Shown: positions 50,805 through 60,200, counted from the first letter of the stretch. The stretch: 64,000 nucleotides of DNA from JAEUHO01 sp046350655 (GCA_046350655.1 JAXMAB010000010.1:124001-188000), one strand, 5' to 3'. Numbers and translations are program-made. Notes: generated by a model from the sequence alone, not told the origin.

Positions 50805-53141
50805 GGCGCGGCGCGCGCCTCCTCGCGGGCGCGCTCCTCGCGCTGCTCGCGCCGCGCCCGGCGCGGGCCGACGCGCCGCGGACGTTCGCGCTGCTCGTCG
50901 GGTGCACGTCGTACCCGTTCCTCGAGCGGACGCTCGACGCGGCGACGTACGACGCGAAGGTGCGGTTGCGCGGGCCCGCGGCGGACGTCGCGGCGTTCGC
51001 GGACGTGCTGACGACGACGCTCGGCGTGCCGGCCGCTCAGGTCACGACCCTCGTCGGCTGGGACGACGCCGCGCCGCTCTCGAACCCGACCCGGGAGAAC
51101 GTGCTGCGCGGCCTCGTGCGCCTCGCGCGCGCGGTGGCGCCCGGCGACCGCGTCGTGTTCCTGTTCGCGGGGCACGGCAGCCGCGTCCCCGACCTGTCGG
51201 GCGACGAGGCCGACGGGCTCGACGAGGTGCTGCTGCCCGCCGACGTCCGCGCCTTCGAGCCCGCGGGGCGCCGCGTGCCGGGCGCGATCCTCGACGACGA
51301 GGTGGGGCCGCGGCTCCGCGCGATCCGCGACGCGGGCGCGACGGTGTGGGCGGTCTTCGACTGCTGCCACGCCGGCACGATGGCGCGCGGCGGCGACGGG
51401 CCGACGCGGTCGCGCCACCTGCCGGGCGCGCTGCTCGGGGTGCCGGCGCCGACGACGCGGGGGCGCCGGACCCGTCGCCCGGCGCGGCGGACGGCGACGA
51501 CCTGCGCGGCATCGCCGCCACGTACGCCGTCGGCGCCGAGGCCCGCGCGGTCGAGATGCGGCTGCCGCGCGGGGCGACCGACGCGGCGTGGCGGGGGTTG
51601 CTCTCGTTCGCGCTGGTCGAGGACCTCCGCCGCACGAAGGGCGCCGGCGACCTCGCCGCGCTCGACGCGCGCCTCGCCGCGGCCTACGACGCCGCGGGGT
51701 TCCACGGCGCGTCGCCGTCCACGGAGGGCGACCGCACGCTCGCGCCGTCGGGCCCGGGCGCCGCGCTGCCGCTGCCGCGCGACCTGCCCGCGCTCGCGGC
51801 GCCGGACGCCCGCCTGCGCCTGGCGCGCGTGGACGCGCGCGGCGACCCGCTGCCCGGGGCCGGCGACGGGCCCCGCTTCGACGACCCGCGGTTCCCGTGG
51901 GGGCCGCCCGCGACGGCGGACTGGCTGCTCGTCCACGACGCGGGGGGCGGTTCGCGCTGCGGCCCGCGGCGACGGGGGCGCCCGCGGGCGCCGCGGTCGA
52001 GGTCGGCGCCGACGGGAGGGACGTCGTCGCGGCCCTCGAGCGGATCGTGCGCGCCGAGAACCTCGTGCGGTGCGCGGCGGCCGCGCCGCTCCCGCCGCGG
52101 TCCGCCGGGGCGCCGGCCGGCGCGGCGTCGCTCGACGTGCGGCTCGAGGTCGAGGGCGCGGCCGGCGCGCGGCGGCTCGCGGACCGCGGCACCCTGCGGC
52201 CGGGCGATCGGCTCCGCCTCGACGTGACGAACGACGGCGGCGTCGCGCTCGACGTGTGGGTGTTCCTGCTCGACGCGGCGCACGGGTTGAGCGTCGTCGC
52301 TCCCGGCGACGGCGAGACGCCGCGGCTGCGACCGGGCCTCGCGTTCCGGACCGTGGACGCGTTCGTGAGCGACACGACCCTCGGCGCCGAGCGCCTGCTC
52401 GCGATCGTGGTGCCCTCGGACCCCGCCGCGCCGCCCGTGGACCTGCGGTGGCTCGCCGCGGCGCCCGCGGACGCCGCGGGCGCGCGGGCCCGCGCACCCG
52501 GCGGGGGCGGCGGGCTCGGCGCGTGGCTCGCCGCGTACGCGTTCCCCGACGCGGCGGCGCGCGGCGCGCCCGCGGGCGCCGCGGCCCCGGCCTTCGTGTC
52601 GGTCGCGTGGACGACGACCTGGGGCGACGTGCGCGTGCCCCCGTTCCCGGGCCCCGCGGACGCGGGGCCGTGGCGTCCCGCGTCGATCGCCCCCGACGCG
52701 GACCCCGGCGCGTGGCTCGCGGGCCCCCGTCGCGTCGTGCGCGCGGTGGCGACGGGCGACCCCGCCCGCGCCGACGTCGTCTGGTCCGGCGCGGAGACCG
52801 TCGAGGTGGTCGGCGTGGACCCGCGCGGCGGCCTCTCGCCGCTCGGCGCGGCCGGGGCCGCCGCGGGCGGACCGGTGCCGCCGATCCTCCTGCGGTTCCT
52901 CCCCGACGGCCGTCGGGCGGCCGCGTACGACCGCGACCTCGACGGCGTGCCGGACCTCGTGCTCCTCGACGACGACGGCGACGGCGTCGCCGACCGCCGC
53001 GAGGTCCGCCGCGGGGCCGCGGGCGCGTGGGCGCGCGACGACGGCGGCGGGGTTCCGTGGCTGCGCGCGGCCCACGTCGCCTGGCCGGACGATGCGACCG
53101 CGGAGCGCGCGGTCCGGGCGCTACGATCGCTCGCCCCATGA
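50801..53141 (+). pseudogene. Caspase-family protein with DUF4384-like region, two frameshifts
   Basis: GTG 50801 (overlapping the hydrolase stop) opens a signal peptide and a peptidase C14 domain with LFAGHGSRVPDLSGDE (His 125) and VFDCCHAGTMARG (Cys 188/189). After about residue 217 the meaningful frame changes twice: near 51461-51465 (GGGGG) and near 51951-51956 (GGGGGG). Adding one G at each run restores a protein of about 780 residues with a DUF4384-like beta domain (LRPGDRLRLDVTNDGGVALD) and a C-terminal domain with DRDLDGVPDLVLLDDDGDG. Both lesions sit in G homopolymers and are single-base losses, so sequencing or assembly error is as likely as true decay. Unrepaired, the first frame has no stop and runs on into the PLD gene. 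Confidence 0.75.
53122..53127 (+). promoter_or_regulatory. -10-like box before the PLD-like gene
   Basis: TACGAT ending 10 bases before ATG 53138, inside the 3' end of the caspase gene. It could give the last gene its own leaderless-type transcript. Confidence 0.3.
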
Positions 53142-54769
53142 CCCTGCGCGCCCCCGCCGTCGCCGTCGTGCTGCTCCTCGCCGCCTGCGCGCGGCCGTGC
53201 GGACCGTGCCCGCCGTGCGGCCCCGCGACCCCCGCCGCGGCCGACGCCGCGGTCGCGGCCGACGCCGCCGACCTCGAACGGGCCCTCGACGCGATCCTCG
53301 CGGACGACGCGGGCGCCCCGGCGGCCGTCGACCGCGCGACGACGCTCGTGGAGCGACGGCTCGCCGACGGGCGGTTGCGTCCGGCCCTCGACGTCCTCGC
53401 CGCGCGGTTCCGCGCGCGGCATCCCGCGGCCGCGAACCGCGTCACCGACGCGGGTCGCGTGACGGCGTTCGCCGGCGCGCAGCTGTGGCTGCGGGGCCGG
53501 CACCCGACGCTTCCGAGCGTGGCGGCCCCGACGTGGGCGGCCCTCGCGGACGCGCACGCCGCCTTCCTCGCGTCGTCCGCGGTGCCGCGGGCGGCGAGGT
53601 CGCTCGCGGACCCCACGTTCGTCGCCGAGCTCGAGGCGGCGGGCGGCGCGCCGTTCCTCGACGGCAACGACGTCGAGGTGCTCGTGGACGGCCCGGCCTC
53701 GTGGGCGGTGCGCGAGCCGCTGCTGGCGGGCGCGACGGGCGACCTGTGGATCGCGTCGTGGGCGCTCTACGACGACCGCACGGGCCGCGAGGCGGTGGAC
53801 ACGTTGCTCGCGCGCGCGGCCGCCGGCGCGCGCGTCACGTTCGTCGTGGACGGCCAGACCGCGTCGCTCCCGCCCTACGACGATGAGGTGACGCGACTCG
53901 AGACCGAGGCCCTCCGCCGCGGCCTGCCGGTGACGGTCACGCGCTGGCGCGACGCGGCCCGCCCGTTCGACGGCATGCACTGGAAGCTGCTGATCGCCGG
54001 CGACGCCTTCCTCGTGGGCGGCATGAACTTCGGCGACGCGTACAGCCACAAGGACCGCGCGCCCGGGCGCGGCTGGCGCGACACCGACGTCGTGGTCCGC
54101 GGGCCGGCGGTCGCGGAGGCGCGCCGGTCGTTCGCGGCGCGGTTCCGGGGCGCGCCGTCGTCCTCGCGCCACGTCGCGCCCGGCGGCGACGCGGCCCCGT
54201 CCGCCGACGCGAGGCCCGCCGGCGAGCGGGTCGCCGTCGTCGTGCACGCGCCGGGCGACGACGACCCCGTGCTGAAGTCGCTCCTGAAGGCGATCGACGG
54301 CGCGACGCGGACCGTCGACCTCGAGCACGCCTACGTGGTGCGAGTGCCGTCGGTCGAGGCGGCCCTCGTCGCCGCCGTGCGCCGCGGGGTGCGCGTGCGC
54401 GTGCTGACGAACTCGCTCGAGTCGTGCGACGAACCCGTGGTGGCGCAGGCGATCGTGCGGTCCGTGGGCCCGCTCGCCGACGCGGGGGTCGAGGTGTGGC
54501 TGCGGCGCGGCAGCACGCTCCACTCGAAGTTCGCCGCGATCGACGGCGTGTTCGCGCAGGTGGGGTCGTACAACCTGCACCCGCGGTCGCTCCGCCTCGA
54601 GCACGAGGTCGTGGTGAACGTGCTGGGCCCGCGGACCGCGGCGCGCCTCCACGCGGCCTTCGAGGCCGACCTCGGGGCCGCGACGCGGGTCCGTTCGTCG
54701 GCCGACCTGCCGCCGCTCGAGGACCCGCTCGCGCGGCTCGCCTGGTGGCTCTGCCGCGATCTCCTCTGA
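53138..54769 (+). CDS. Phospholipase D-like lipoprotein
   Basis: 543-residue predicted lipoprotein (lipobox LLLAACARP, then CGPCPPCG) with an Ala/Asp/Arg-rich helical region to about 170 and two PLD domains. First HxK motif HWKLLIAGDAFLVGGMNF (H281, K283); second HSKFAAIDGVFAQVGSYNL (H462, K464), each with the downstream G-G/S-x-N. Both catalytic halves are intact, as in cardiolipin synthase or PLD hydrolases. ATG 53138 overlaps the caspase gene's stop (ATGA). Last gene of the cassette and convergent with an EF-hand protein gene. Exported location argues for acting on phospholipid or nucleic acid outside the cytosol. Confidence 0.9.
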   Translation: MTLRAPAVAVVLLLAACARPCGPCPPCGPATPAAADAAVAADAADLERALDAILADDAGAPAAVDRATTLVERRLADGRLRPALDVLAARFRARHPAAANRVTDAGRVTAFAGAQLWLRGRHPTLPSVAAPTWAALADAHAAFLASSAVPRAARSLADPTFVAELEAAGGAPFLDGNDVEVLVDGPASWAVREPLLAGATGDLWIASWALYDDRTGREAVDTLLARAAAGARVTFVVDGQTASLPPYDDEVTRLETEALRRGLPVTVTRWRDAARPFDGMHWKLLIAGDAFLVGGMNFGDAYSHKDRAPGRGWRDTDVVVRGPAVAEARRSFAARFRGAPSSSRHVAPGGDAAPSADARPAGERVAVVVHAPGDDDPVLKSLLKAIDGATRTVDLEHAYVVRVPSVEAALVAAVRRGVRVRVLTNSLESCDEPVVAQAIVRSVGPLADAGVEVWLRRGSTLHSKFAAIDGVFAQVGSYNLHPRSLRLEHEVVVNVLGPRTAARLHAAFEADLGAATRVRSSADLPPLEDPLARLAWWLCRDLL

Positions 54770-54775
54770 CGGCAC

Positions 54776-54812
54776 GCGAGGCCCGGCGGCCCTGACGGCC
54801 ACCGGGCCTCGC
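54776..54812. terminator. Palindromic bidirectional terminator after the caspase cassette
   Basis: Arms GCGAGGCCCGGCGGCC and GGCCACCGGGCCTCGC (16 bp, one mismatch) with a 5-base loop, between stops at 54769 (+) and 54836 (-). Member of the GCGAGGCCCGG family. Confidence 0.6.
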
Positions 54813-54835
54813 GGTCCCGGGAGGGCGACCGGGTC

Positions 54836-57148
54836 CTACTTCGCGCCGTCCATGGCGGGCGACGCCGCCTTGGCCTTCGCGCGTTCCTCGGCCGCGGCCT
54901 CCGCGGCCTTGCGGCGCACCTCGGCGTCGGCGCGTTCCGCCTCCTCGCGGGCCTCGCGCTCCTTGCGGTGCTCGGCGGACTCGAACCAGGGCACCGCCGG
55001 GGCCGGGACCTCCGGCACCCACTTCGAGAGGAGGCCGACCTTCCAGAGACCGCCGGCGATCAGCGCGAGCAACAGGAGCACGCCGACGATGCGCGGCCAC
55101 GGGGAGCGCTTCTCGGCGTACGGGTCGACGAGCGACCGCTCGGAGCCGGGCGGGAGCGTCGCGACGTCGGTGAGGGAGCGGCCGAGCGGGAGGTTGATCT
55201 TCGTGAGGGTGTTGACGGCCCAGCCGTTCGCGTCGAGCAGGGGCCCGAGGTTGCGGCGGCGCAGCTTCATCCACGCGATGATCATCGCGGGGCCGCTGAT
55301 GAGCAGGACGATGCCGACGAGGCCGAGCGGCATCATGGCGCCGAGGCCGAAGAACGCGTTGAGGAACGCGCCGAACGCCGTCGCGATGCCGCCGATGGCG
55401 ACGCCGAGGGCGGCGATCGTGCCGATCTCGAACTTGGGCTTGGGGGGCACCGGCGGCGCGCCGGCCTTGCCCGCCTCGGCGGTCGCGAGCGCGGTGGCCT
55501 GCAGGTTGGCGGTGGCGGCCTCGTCGGCGGCGGCGGCGCGCTTCGCGACGGCCTCCTCGAAGAACCGCAGGACCTTCTTGTAGGGCGCCCAGAACGCCTG
55601 GCGGATGCTGATCGGGTTGTCCACGATCTTGGCGACGGTGGCGTCCCAGTCGCGGCCCTTGCGGTCGTAGAAGAGGCCGTTGCGACCGACGAAGAGGTTG
55701 TCGCCGTCGCCCGCGGTCATGGCCGCGGCCACCTGCATCTTCTGGCCGTCGGGGCGCGAGCAGTCGGCGTAGACGAGGTAGGAGCGCGCCATGCCGCCGA
55801 GCGTGCCGTGTTTGCCGCCGTCGTTGACCTGCACGCAGAGGTCGCACGAGCGGCCGTCCACGAAGAGGGTGCCGACCTGGAACGTGGCCTTGCGGCGCGC
55901 GTAGAAGTCGGTGAAGGCGACGAAGTTGTTGGCGAGCTTGTGGAAGTCGCGGTGGCAGCGGGCGAGCTTCTCGAGGTCGGTCAGCGTGTCCACCTGCGGG
56001 GCGACGGAGAGGTCCTCGGCGACGGCCTTCTGCAGGGCCTCCTTCGCGCCGGAGGCGAGGATCGCCGACACGCGCGCGGCGCCGAGCCTCTCGACCTCGA
56101 CGCCGGCCTTGCCCGCGAGCCACGCGCGGTGGGGGGCGAGCGTCGCGACGACCTTGGCCCACTCGGCCTCGGTGAGCGACGTCTTGTCCTTGCCGAGGAT
56201 CGGGGCCACGGCGTTCGCGTGGAGCGCGGCGATCGCGTCGGCCCAGGCGGGGTTGACGCCCGTCACGAGGGGCAGCGGCTTGCCGGGCTCGGCGAGCGCG
56301 ACGGGGAGGCCCGTGACCTCGGCGGACGTGATCGCGAGGTCCTTGGCGGCCAGGGCGTAGTAGTCCTCGGTGGTGCGGGCGAGGGCGGCGACGGCGCGCG
56401 CGTCGTAGGCGGCGATGCGGCAGCGGAGGAAGTAGTCGTCCACCTTCGTGCGGACGGCCTCGACGGCGGCCGACGCGGCGGCGGTGCCCGCGCCGAGGGG
56501 CAGGATCGTCTTGGCGTCCTTCGTGCCGGCGTCATTCCAGGCGGCGAAGGCGGCGCACGCGGCGAAGAACGCGTCCACCTTCGCGGCGTCGAAGCCGGGC
56601 TTGCCGCTGCGGTCGGGGACGCCGCCGAGGCACGCGAGGACTTCCTCGCCGACCGCGCGGGCGGCCGGGTCCTTCACGGTGTCCGGCGGGACGACGCCGT
56701 CGCCGTTGAGGCGCGCCTTCGCGAACAGGTCGGCGGTGCGGGCCGCGTCGTCGACGGACAGGGCGTTGGCCCCGGGCTTGCCGAGCCCCTCGAGGACGTG
56801 CTGCGCGGCGTCGAGCAGCCGCTTGCCCTCGGGGGTCGCGGCGTTCAGGTTCGCGAGCGGCACCGCGTCGGCGCCCTGGACGAGGGTCTCGGGGTCCTTG
56901 AGGACGCGGCCGAGCCACCGCGACGCCGCGATGATCTCGGGGGCCCGCACGCGGCCGTCCTTGTCGGTGTCGAGCAGCGCGAGGGTCCGCTCGTCGAACT
57001 CGAGGCCCTTCACCGGGCAGGCGAGCGCGACCCACAGCTTCTGGTCGAGCTGGTCGAGGTGCACGAGGTCCACGCCGCGGTCGAGGCGGACCTGGTCCAC
57101 GCCGCCGGCCCGCCAGAACCGCCACTTGTGCTTCGCTTCGTTCGCCAC
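54836..57148 (-). CDS. Large EF-hand membrane protein
   Basis: 770-residue protein with an N-terminal segment VRLDRGVDLVHLDQLDQKLW, and an EF-hand loop DTDKDGRVRAPE (60-71) with all calcium ligands. A long helical region follows (about 80-480). A CDLCVQVNDGGKHG segment near 430-443 precedes a paired TM region (about 575-620, FGAFLNAFFGLGAMMPLGLVGIV) and a third TM helix (about 690-710). The last 60 residues are a charged coiled coil (EHRKEREAREEAERADAEVR). Similar proteins with the N-terminal 'LDQKLWVALACP' pattern occur widely, but no function is known to me. ATG at 57148 has GGAGG upstream and a TAGGAT box 52 bases away. Confidence 0.75.
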   Translation of the reverse strand: MANEAKHKWRFWRAGGVDQVRLDRGVDLVHLDQLDQKLWVALACPVKGLEFDERTLALLDTDKDGRVRAPEIIAASRWLGRVLKDPETLVQGADAVPLANLNAATPEGKRLLDAAQHVLEGLGKPGANALSVDDAARTADLFAKARLNGDGVVPPDTVKDPAARAVGEEVLACLGGVPDRSGKPGFDAAKVDAFFAACAAFAAWNDAGTKDAKTILPLGAGTAAASAAVEAVRTKVDDYFLRCRIAAYDARAVAALARTTEDYYALAAKDLAITSAEVTGLPVALAEPGKPLPLVTGVNPAWADAIAALHANAVAPILGKDKTSLTEAEWAKVVATLAPHRAWLAGKAGVEVERLGAARVSAILASGAKEALQKAVAEDLSVAPQVDTLTDLEKLARCHRDFHKLANNFVAFTDFYARRKATFQVGTLFVDGRSCDLCVQVNDGGKHGTLGGMARSYLVYADCSRPDGQKMQVAAAMTAGDGDNLFVGRNGLFYDRKGRDWDATVAKIVDNPISIRQAFWAPYKKVLRFFEEAVAKRAAAADEAATANLQATALATAEAGKAGAPPVPPKPKFEIGTIAALGVAIGGIATAFGAFLNAFFGLGAMMPLGLVGIVLLISGPAMIIAWMKLRRRNLGPLLDANGWAVNTLTKINLPLGRSLTDVATLPPGSERSLVDPYAEKRSPWPRIVGVLLLLALIAGGLWKVGLLSKWVPEVPAPAVPWFESAEHRKEREAREEAERADAEVRRKAAEAAAEERAKAKAASPAMDGAK

Positions 57149-57200
57149 GGCCGCCTCCGGAACCCGCCCTCACCCCCGTGAGGGACGTGTGAAGAGGGCG

Positions 57201-57206
57201 ATCCTA
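57201..57206 (-). promoter_or_regulatory. -10-like box of the EF-hand gene
   Basis: TAGGAT on the minus strand, 52 bases before ATG 57148, in the 154-base spacer shared with the divergent secretin-N-like gene. Confidence 0.3.
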
Positions 57207-57302
57207 CGGGGCGGGAGACGCCGGCGCGACCCCGGGACGGTCGGTGGCGGGGCGTCGTCCAAGACGGGCCGCGGAGCGACCCGCGGGCGAGGAGGCGATC
57301 CC

Positions 57303-58319
57303 ATGGCGACGGTACGCAAGGCCCGGTGGCCGGCGGTGGCGGTGGTCGTGGCGGCGTGGTTCGGGGCGTCGATGTCCGGGGGCATCCCGCCCCTGCGCGC
57401 CGAGGACCCGCCGGCGCCGCCGATGGGCGAGCCGGCGCCGGCGCCGGCGGAACGGCTTCCCCGGGCGACGCCGGTCGAGGACCGGTCGGAGGCGCCGGCG
57501 GTCGTGGAGGTGTTGCTGGGGGACGGCCTGCGGGTCGAGGACCTCCTCGCGATCGTGGCCTCGACCACCGGCCGGTCGATCGTCTGGACCGAGACCGACA
57601 AGACGATCCACCGGCAGTTCAAAGGCGCCGGCCGCCTCCGCGTCCGGGCCGACGAGCTCTTCTCGGTCGTCCGCGACCTCCTGGCGACGCACGAGGTCGC
57701 GATGATCCCCCTGGGGCCGCCGGACCGTCCCTTCTGGTTCGCGACCGATGCACGCACTCTCGGGAACCACTTCTTCCTCCGTCAGTACGCCGAGCCCGTC
57801 CTCCTCGACGACGACCGCGCCCGGGACCTGGAGCACCACGCGGGTCGGTTCGTGAGCGCGGTGGTCCCGGCCCCGATCGCCGACCTGCGGGAGGCCCGGA
57901 CCGCGCTGCAGCGCCTCCTCACCGGGAACAACGTGGGCTCCGTGACGGAGCTCCCGGCCGCGCGGGCGTTCCTCGTCACGGATTTCGCCCCGCAGGCGGT
58001 CGCGGTGTACCGCGCGGTGCAGGCGATGCGGTCGCGCGGCGGTCCGCCGGGCCCGGACGACCCGCGGATCGACGCCTACACCTTCGAGACGCTCGGCGCC
58101 CGCGACACCGCGCTCGGCACGCTGCGGGACCTGTTCGTCGAGCGGGCGGGGGCGCCGCAACCGACCCCGGTCGCGGCGGCGGGAGGCCCGACGTTCAGCG
58201 CGCGGCTCGGCGATCTGCGCCTCCTGGCGAAGGGGACCTCCGCCGAGCTCGAGCTCGTCCGCGTGGCCGTGACGGCCTGCGGGGGCCGGTTCGACGGGGC
58301 CTCCTCGTCGCCGCGGTGA
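57303..58319 (+). CDS. Exported secretin N-domain-like protein
   Basis: 338-residue exported protein (signal helix AVAVVVAAWFGASMSGG) with a Pro/Ala linker and a domain (about 65-150) of the pattern DGLRVEDLLAIVASTTGRSI ... RLRVRADELFSVVRDLLATHE. This matches the N0/N1-type domains of type II secretion GspD, where an amphipathic strand-helix-strand is followed by a 'fVRadel' step. A second half-repeat follows (about 195-240) with LRLLTGNNVGSV-like text and FLVTDFAPQAVAVYRAVQAM. No C-terminal secretin beta-domain is present. The N-terminal codons 4-12 overlap a copy of the GTACGCAAGGCCCGG repeat. It may be a peripheral or orphan piloting/gating protein; no pilus or secretion gene is nearby. 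Confidence 0.65.
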   Translation: MATVRKARWPAVAVVVAAWFGASMSGGIPPLRAEDPPAPPMGEPAPAPAERLPRATPVEDRSEAPAVVEVLLGDGLRVEDLLAIVASTTGRSIVWTETDKTIHRQFKGAGRLRVRADELFSVVRDLLATHEVAMIPLGPPDRPFWFATDARTLGNHFFLRQYAEPVLLDDDRARDLEHHAGRFVSAVVPAPIADLREARTALQRLLTGNNVGSVTELPAARAFLVTDFAPQAVAVYRAVQAMRSRGGPPGPDDPRIDAYTFETLGARDTALGTLRDLFVERAGAPQPTPVAAAGGPTFSARLGDLRLLAKGTSAELELVRVAVTACGGRFDGASSSPR

Positions 58320-58339
58320 ACGATCCGGCGTCGGCCGGG

Positions 58340-58345
58340 TAGGCT
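58340..58345 (+). promoter_or_regulatory. -10-like box before the ABC exporter
   Basis: TAGGCT 49 bases before GTG 58395, in the spacer after the secretin-N-like gene. Confidence 0.25.
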
Positions 58346-58394
58346 GCCCCGTCGGCCGCCCGGGACGGGGAGGGCCGCCGGGACCCCCTCCGCC

Positions 58395-59390
58395 GTGATC
58401 GACGTCGCGCACCTGTCGAAGACCTTCCGCGTCGCGCGCAAGGACCCGGGCTTCCTCGGGTCCCTGCGCTCGATGTTCCGGCGCGAGGTCGTCGAGGTGA
58501 CGGCGGTGCGCGACGTGTCGTTCCGCGTCGCGGAGGGCGAGATCGTCGGGCTCATCGGCGCCAACGGCGCGGGCAAGACGACGCTCGTCAAGATGCTCGC
58601 GGGGATCGTCCGTCCCTCCGGCGGGAAGGCGTCGGTGCTCGGGTTCGACCCGTGGGCGCGCGACGACCGGTTCCGGGCGCAGATCGCGCTCGTGATGGGC
58701 CAGAAGGCCCAGCTGTGGTGGGACCTGCCGCCGGCCGACTCGCTGCTGCTGCTCAAGGAGATCTACCGGCTCCCGGACGCGCAGTACCGCGAGACCCTCG
58801 ACGAGCTGACGACGGTCCTCGGGCTCGGCGACGAGCTGCGGACGCCCGTGCGCAAGCTCTCGCTCGGCCAGCGCATGAAGGCCGAGCTCGTCGCGGCCCT
58901 GCTCCACCGCCCGCGCGTCGTGTTCCTCGACGAGCCGACGATCGGCCTCGACGTGACGGCCCAGCGCGCGGTCCGCGACTTCCTGCTGCGGTACCTCGAG
59001 CGCCACCGCCCGGCCATCGTGCTGACCAGCCACTCGATGGACGACATCGAGCGGCTGTGCGCGCGGGTGCTGATCCTGAAGGACGGCGTCCTGGTGCACG
59101 ACGGCGCGCTGGCGGAGGTCGTCACGCGGTACGGCGACGACAAGGTGGTGACGGTCACCCTCGACCCCGCCACCGCGGCCGCGCCCGACGCGCGGGCGCT
59201 CGACGGGCTCGGGACGGTCCTCGAGGCGTCCGCGACCACGGTGCGGCTGCGGATCCCGCGCGCGCGCGTGGCCGCCGCCGCGGGCGAGCTGCTCCGTCGG
59301 CTGCCGGTGGCGGACCTCCTCATCGAGGAGACCGACATCGCCACGATCATCGAGCGGATCTTCAGCGAGCGCGGGAGGCCCGGGGCGTGA
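58395..59390 (+). CDS. ABC-2 exporter, ATP-binding protein
   Basis: 331-residue cytosolic ATPase. Walker A is GANGAGKTT (about 58-66), Q-loop region VMGQKAQLWWDLP, signature LSLGQRMKAELV, Walker B VVFLDEPTIGLD and switch His in LTSHSMDD. The N-terminal insertion (RKDPGFLGSLRSMFRRE) is typical of the ABC-2 subfamily that works with paired DUF990-type permeases. C-terminal 80 residues are a small regulatory domain. GTG 58395; its stop overlaps the next GTG start. First of three coupled exporter genes. Confidence 0.94.
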   Translation: MIDVAHLSKTFRVARKDPGFLGSLRSMFRREVVEVTAVRDVSFRVAEGEIVGLIGANGAGKTTLVKMLAGIVRPSGGKASVLGFDPWARDDRFRAQIALVMGQKAQLWWDLPPADSLLLLKEIYRLPDAQYRETLDELTTVLGLGDELRTPVRKLSLGQRMKAELVAALLHRPRVVFLDEPTIGLDVTAQRAVRDFLLRYLERHRPAIVLTSHSMDDIERLCARVLILKDGVLVHDGALAEVVTRYGDDKVVTVTLDPATAAAPDARALDGLGTVLEASATTVRLRIPRARVAAAAGELLRRLPVADLLIEETDIATIIERIFSERGRPGA

Positions 59391-60199
59391 ACCTGCGGCT
59401 GTACCTCGACGCCGCGGCGACCCAGGCGCGTCGCTCGCTGACGTACCGCATCGACTTCTGGGTCGAGGCGGCGGTCGTGTTCTTCGTGTCCCTCGGGGTC
59501 GCGTGGTCGCTCTGGACCGCCGTCTTCGACGCCACGGGCGCCACGCGCATCGGCGGCTTCGACCGGCCGGGGATGATCCTCTACGTCGTCACCGTGCTGC
59601 TCGCCGCGAAGCTCGTGCGCGGCGCCGACCTCGGCGACGCGGCGGTCTCGTCCGACGTCTTCGAGGGCGGGCTGACGCGGTACCTGCTCTACCCGGCCTC
59701 CTACCGCGGGCTCAAGTACGCGGAGCACGTCGGCGGGCTCGCCCCGGCGGTGGTGCAGCTCGTCCTGTTCGGCGCGCCATTCCTCCTGCTGCTCGCGACG
59801 CCGGAGGCGCCCGTCACCCTCGGGAGCCTCGCCATGGGCGCGATCTCGCTGATGGTCGCGAACCTCCTGTGCTGGCTGCTGCTGTTCCCGTTCCACTGCG
59901 TCGCGTTCTGGGCGGAGGGCGTCTGGACGCTGGTCCTCGCCGTGCGGTTCGTCGGCGACCTGCTCGGCGGCGTGATGATCCCGCTGGGGGCGTTCCCGGC
60001 GTGGACCCAGCGCTGGCACGCGGTGCTCCCGTTCCGCCACCTCTACGCGGAGCCCGTCGAGACGCTCCTCGGGCGGCGCGACGCCGCGGCGTGGGCGGCC
60101 GACCTCGCCGCGGCCGGCGCGTGGTGCCTGGTGCTCGCCGTCGTGGGGCAGGCGACGTTCCTCGCGGGGCGGCGCCGCTACACGGGCCCGGGGATCTGA
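59387..60199 (+). CDS. ABC-2 family permease subunit 1
   Basis: 270-residue inner-membrane permease with six TM helices, of the ABC-2/DUF990 type. It begins LRLYLDAAATQARRSLTYRIDFW and has the SSDVFEGGLTRYLLYPASYR coupling region, which is typical of this family. GTG 59387 overlaps the ATPase stop. It pairs with the next gene to form a heterodimeric exporter. Related systems (for example viologen exporters) give multidrug resistance, but the substrate here is unknown. Confidence 0.88.
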   Translation: MNLRLYLDAAATQARRSLTYRIDFWVEAAVVFFVSLGVAWSLWTAVFDATGATRIGGFDRPGMILYVVTVLLAAKLVRGADLGDAAVSSDVFEGGLTRYLLYPASYRGLKYAEHVGGLAPAVVQLVLFGAPFLLLLATPEAPVTLGSLAMGAISLMVANLLCWLLLFPFHCVAFWAEGVWTLVLAVRFVGDLLGGVMIPLGAFPAWTQRWHAVLPFRHLYAEPVETLLGRRDAAAWAADLAAAGAWCLVLAVVGQATFLAGRRRYTGPGI

Positions 60200-60200
60200 C

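Noticed and set aside
51455..51470. Programmed -1 frameshifting at the first G-run
   Set aside because: The in-frame codons are CGG GGG CGC, which do not form an X-XXY-YYZ heptamer, and two shifts in one gene would be needed. Base-calling error or mutation is simpler.
50801..54769. A single 1,300-residue caspase-PLD fusion read in one frame
   Set aside because: The middle (about 51465-53137) is out-of-frame Arg-rich sequence, while another frame there carries a sensible DUF4384-like protein. PLD has its own ATG, lipobox and ATGA overlap. The apparent fusion is a by-product of the frameshifts.
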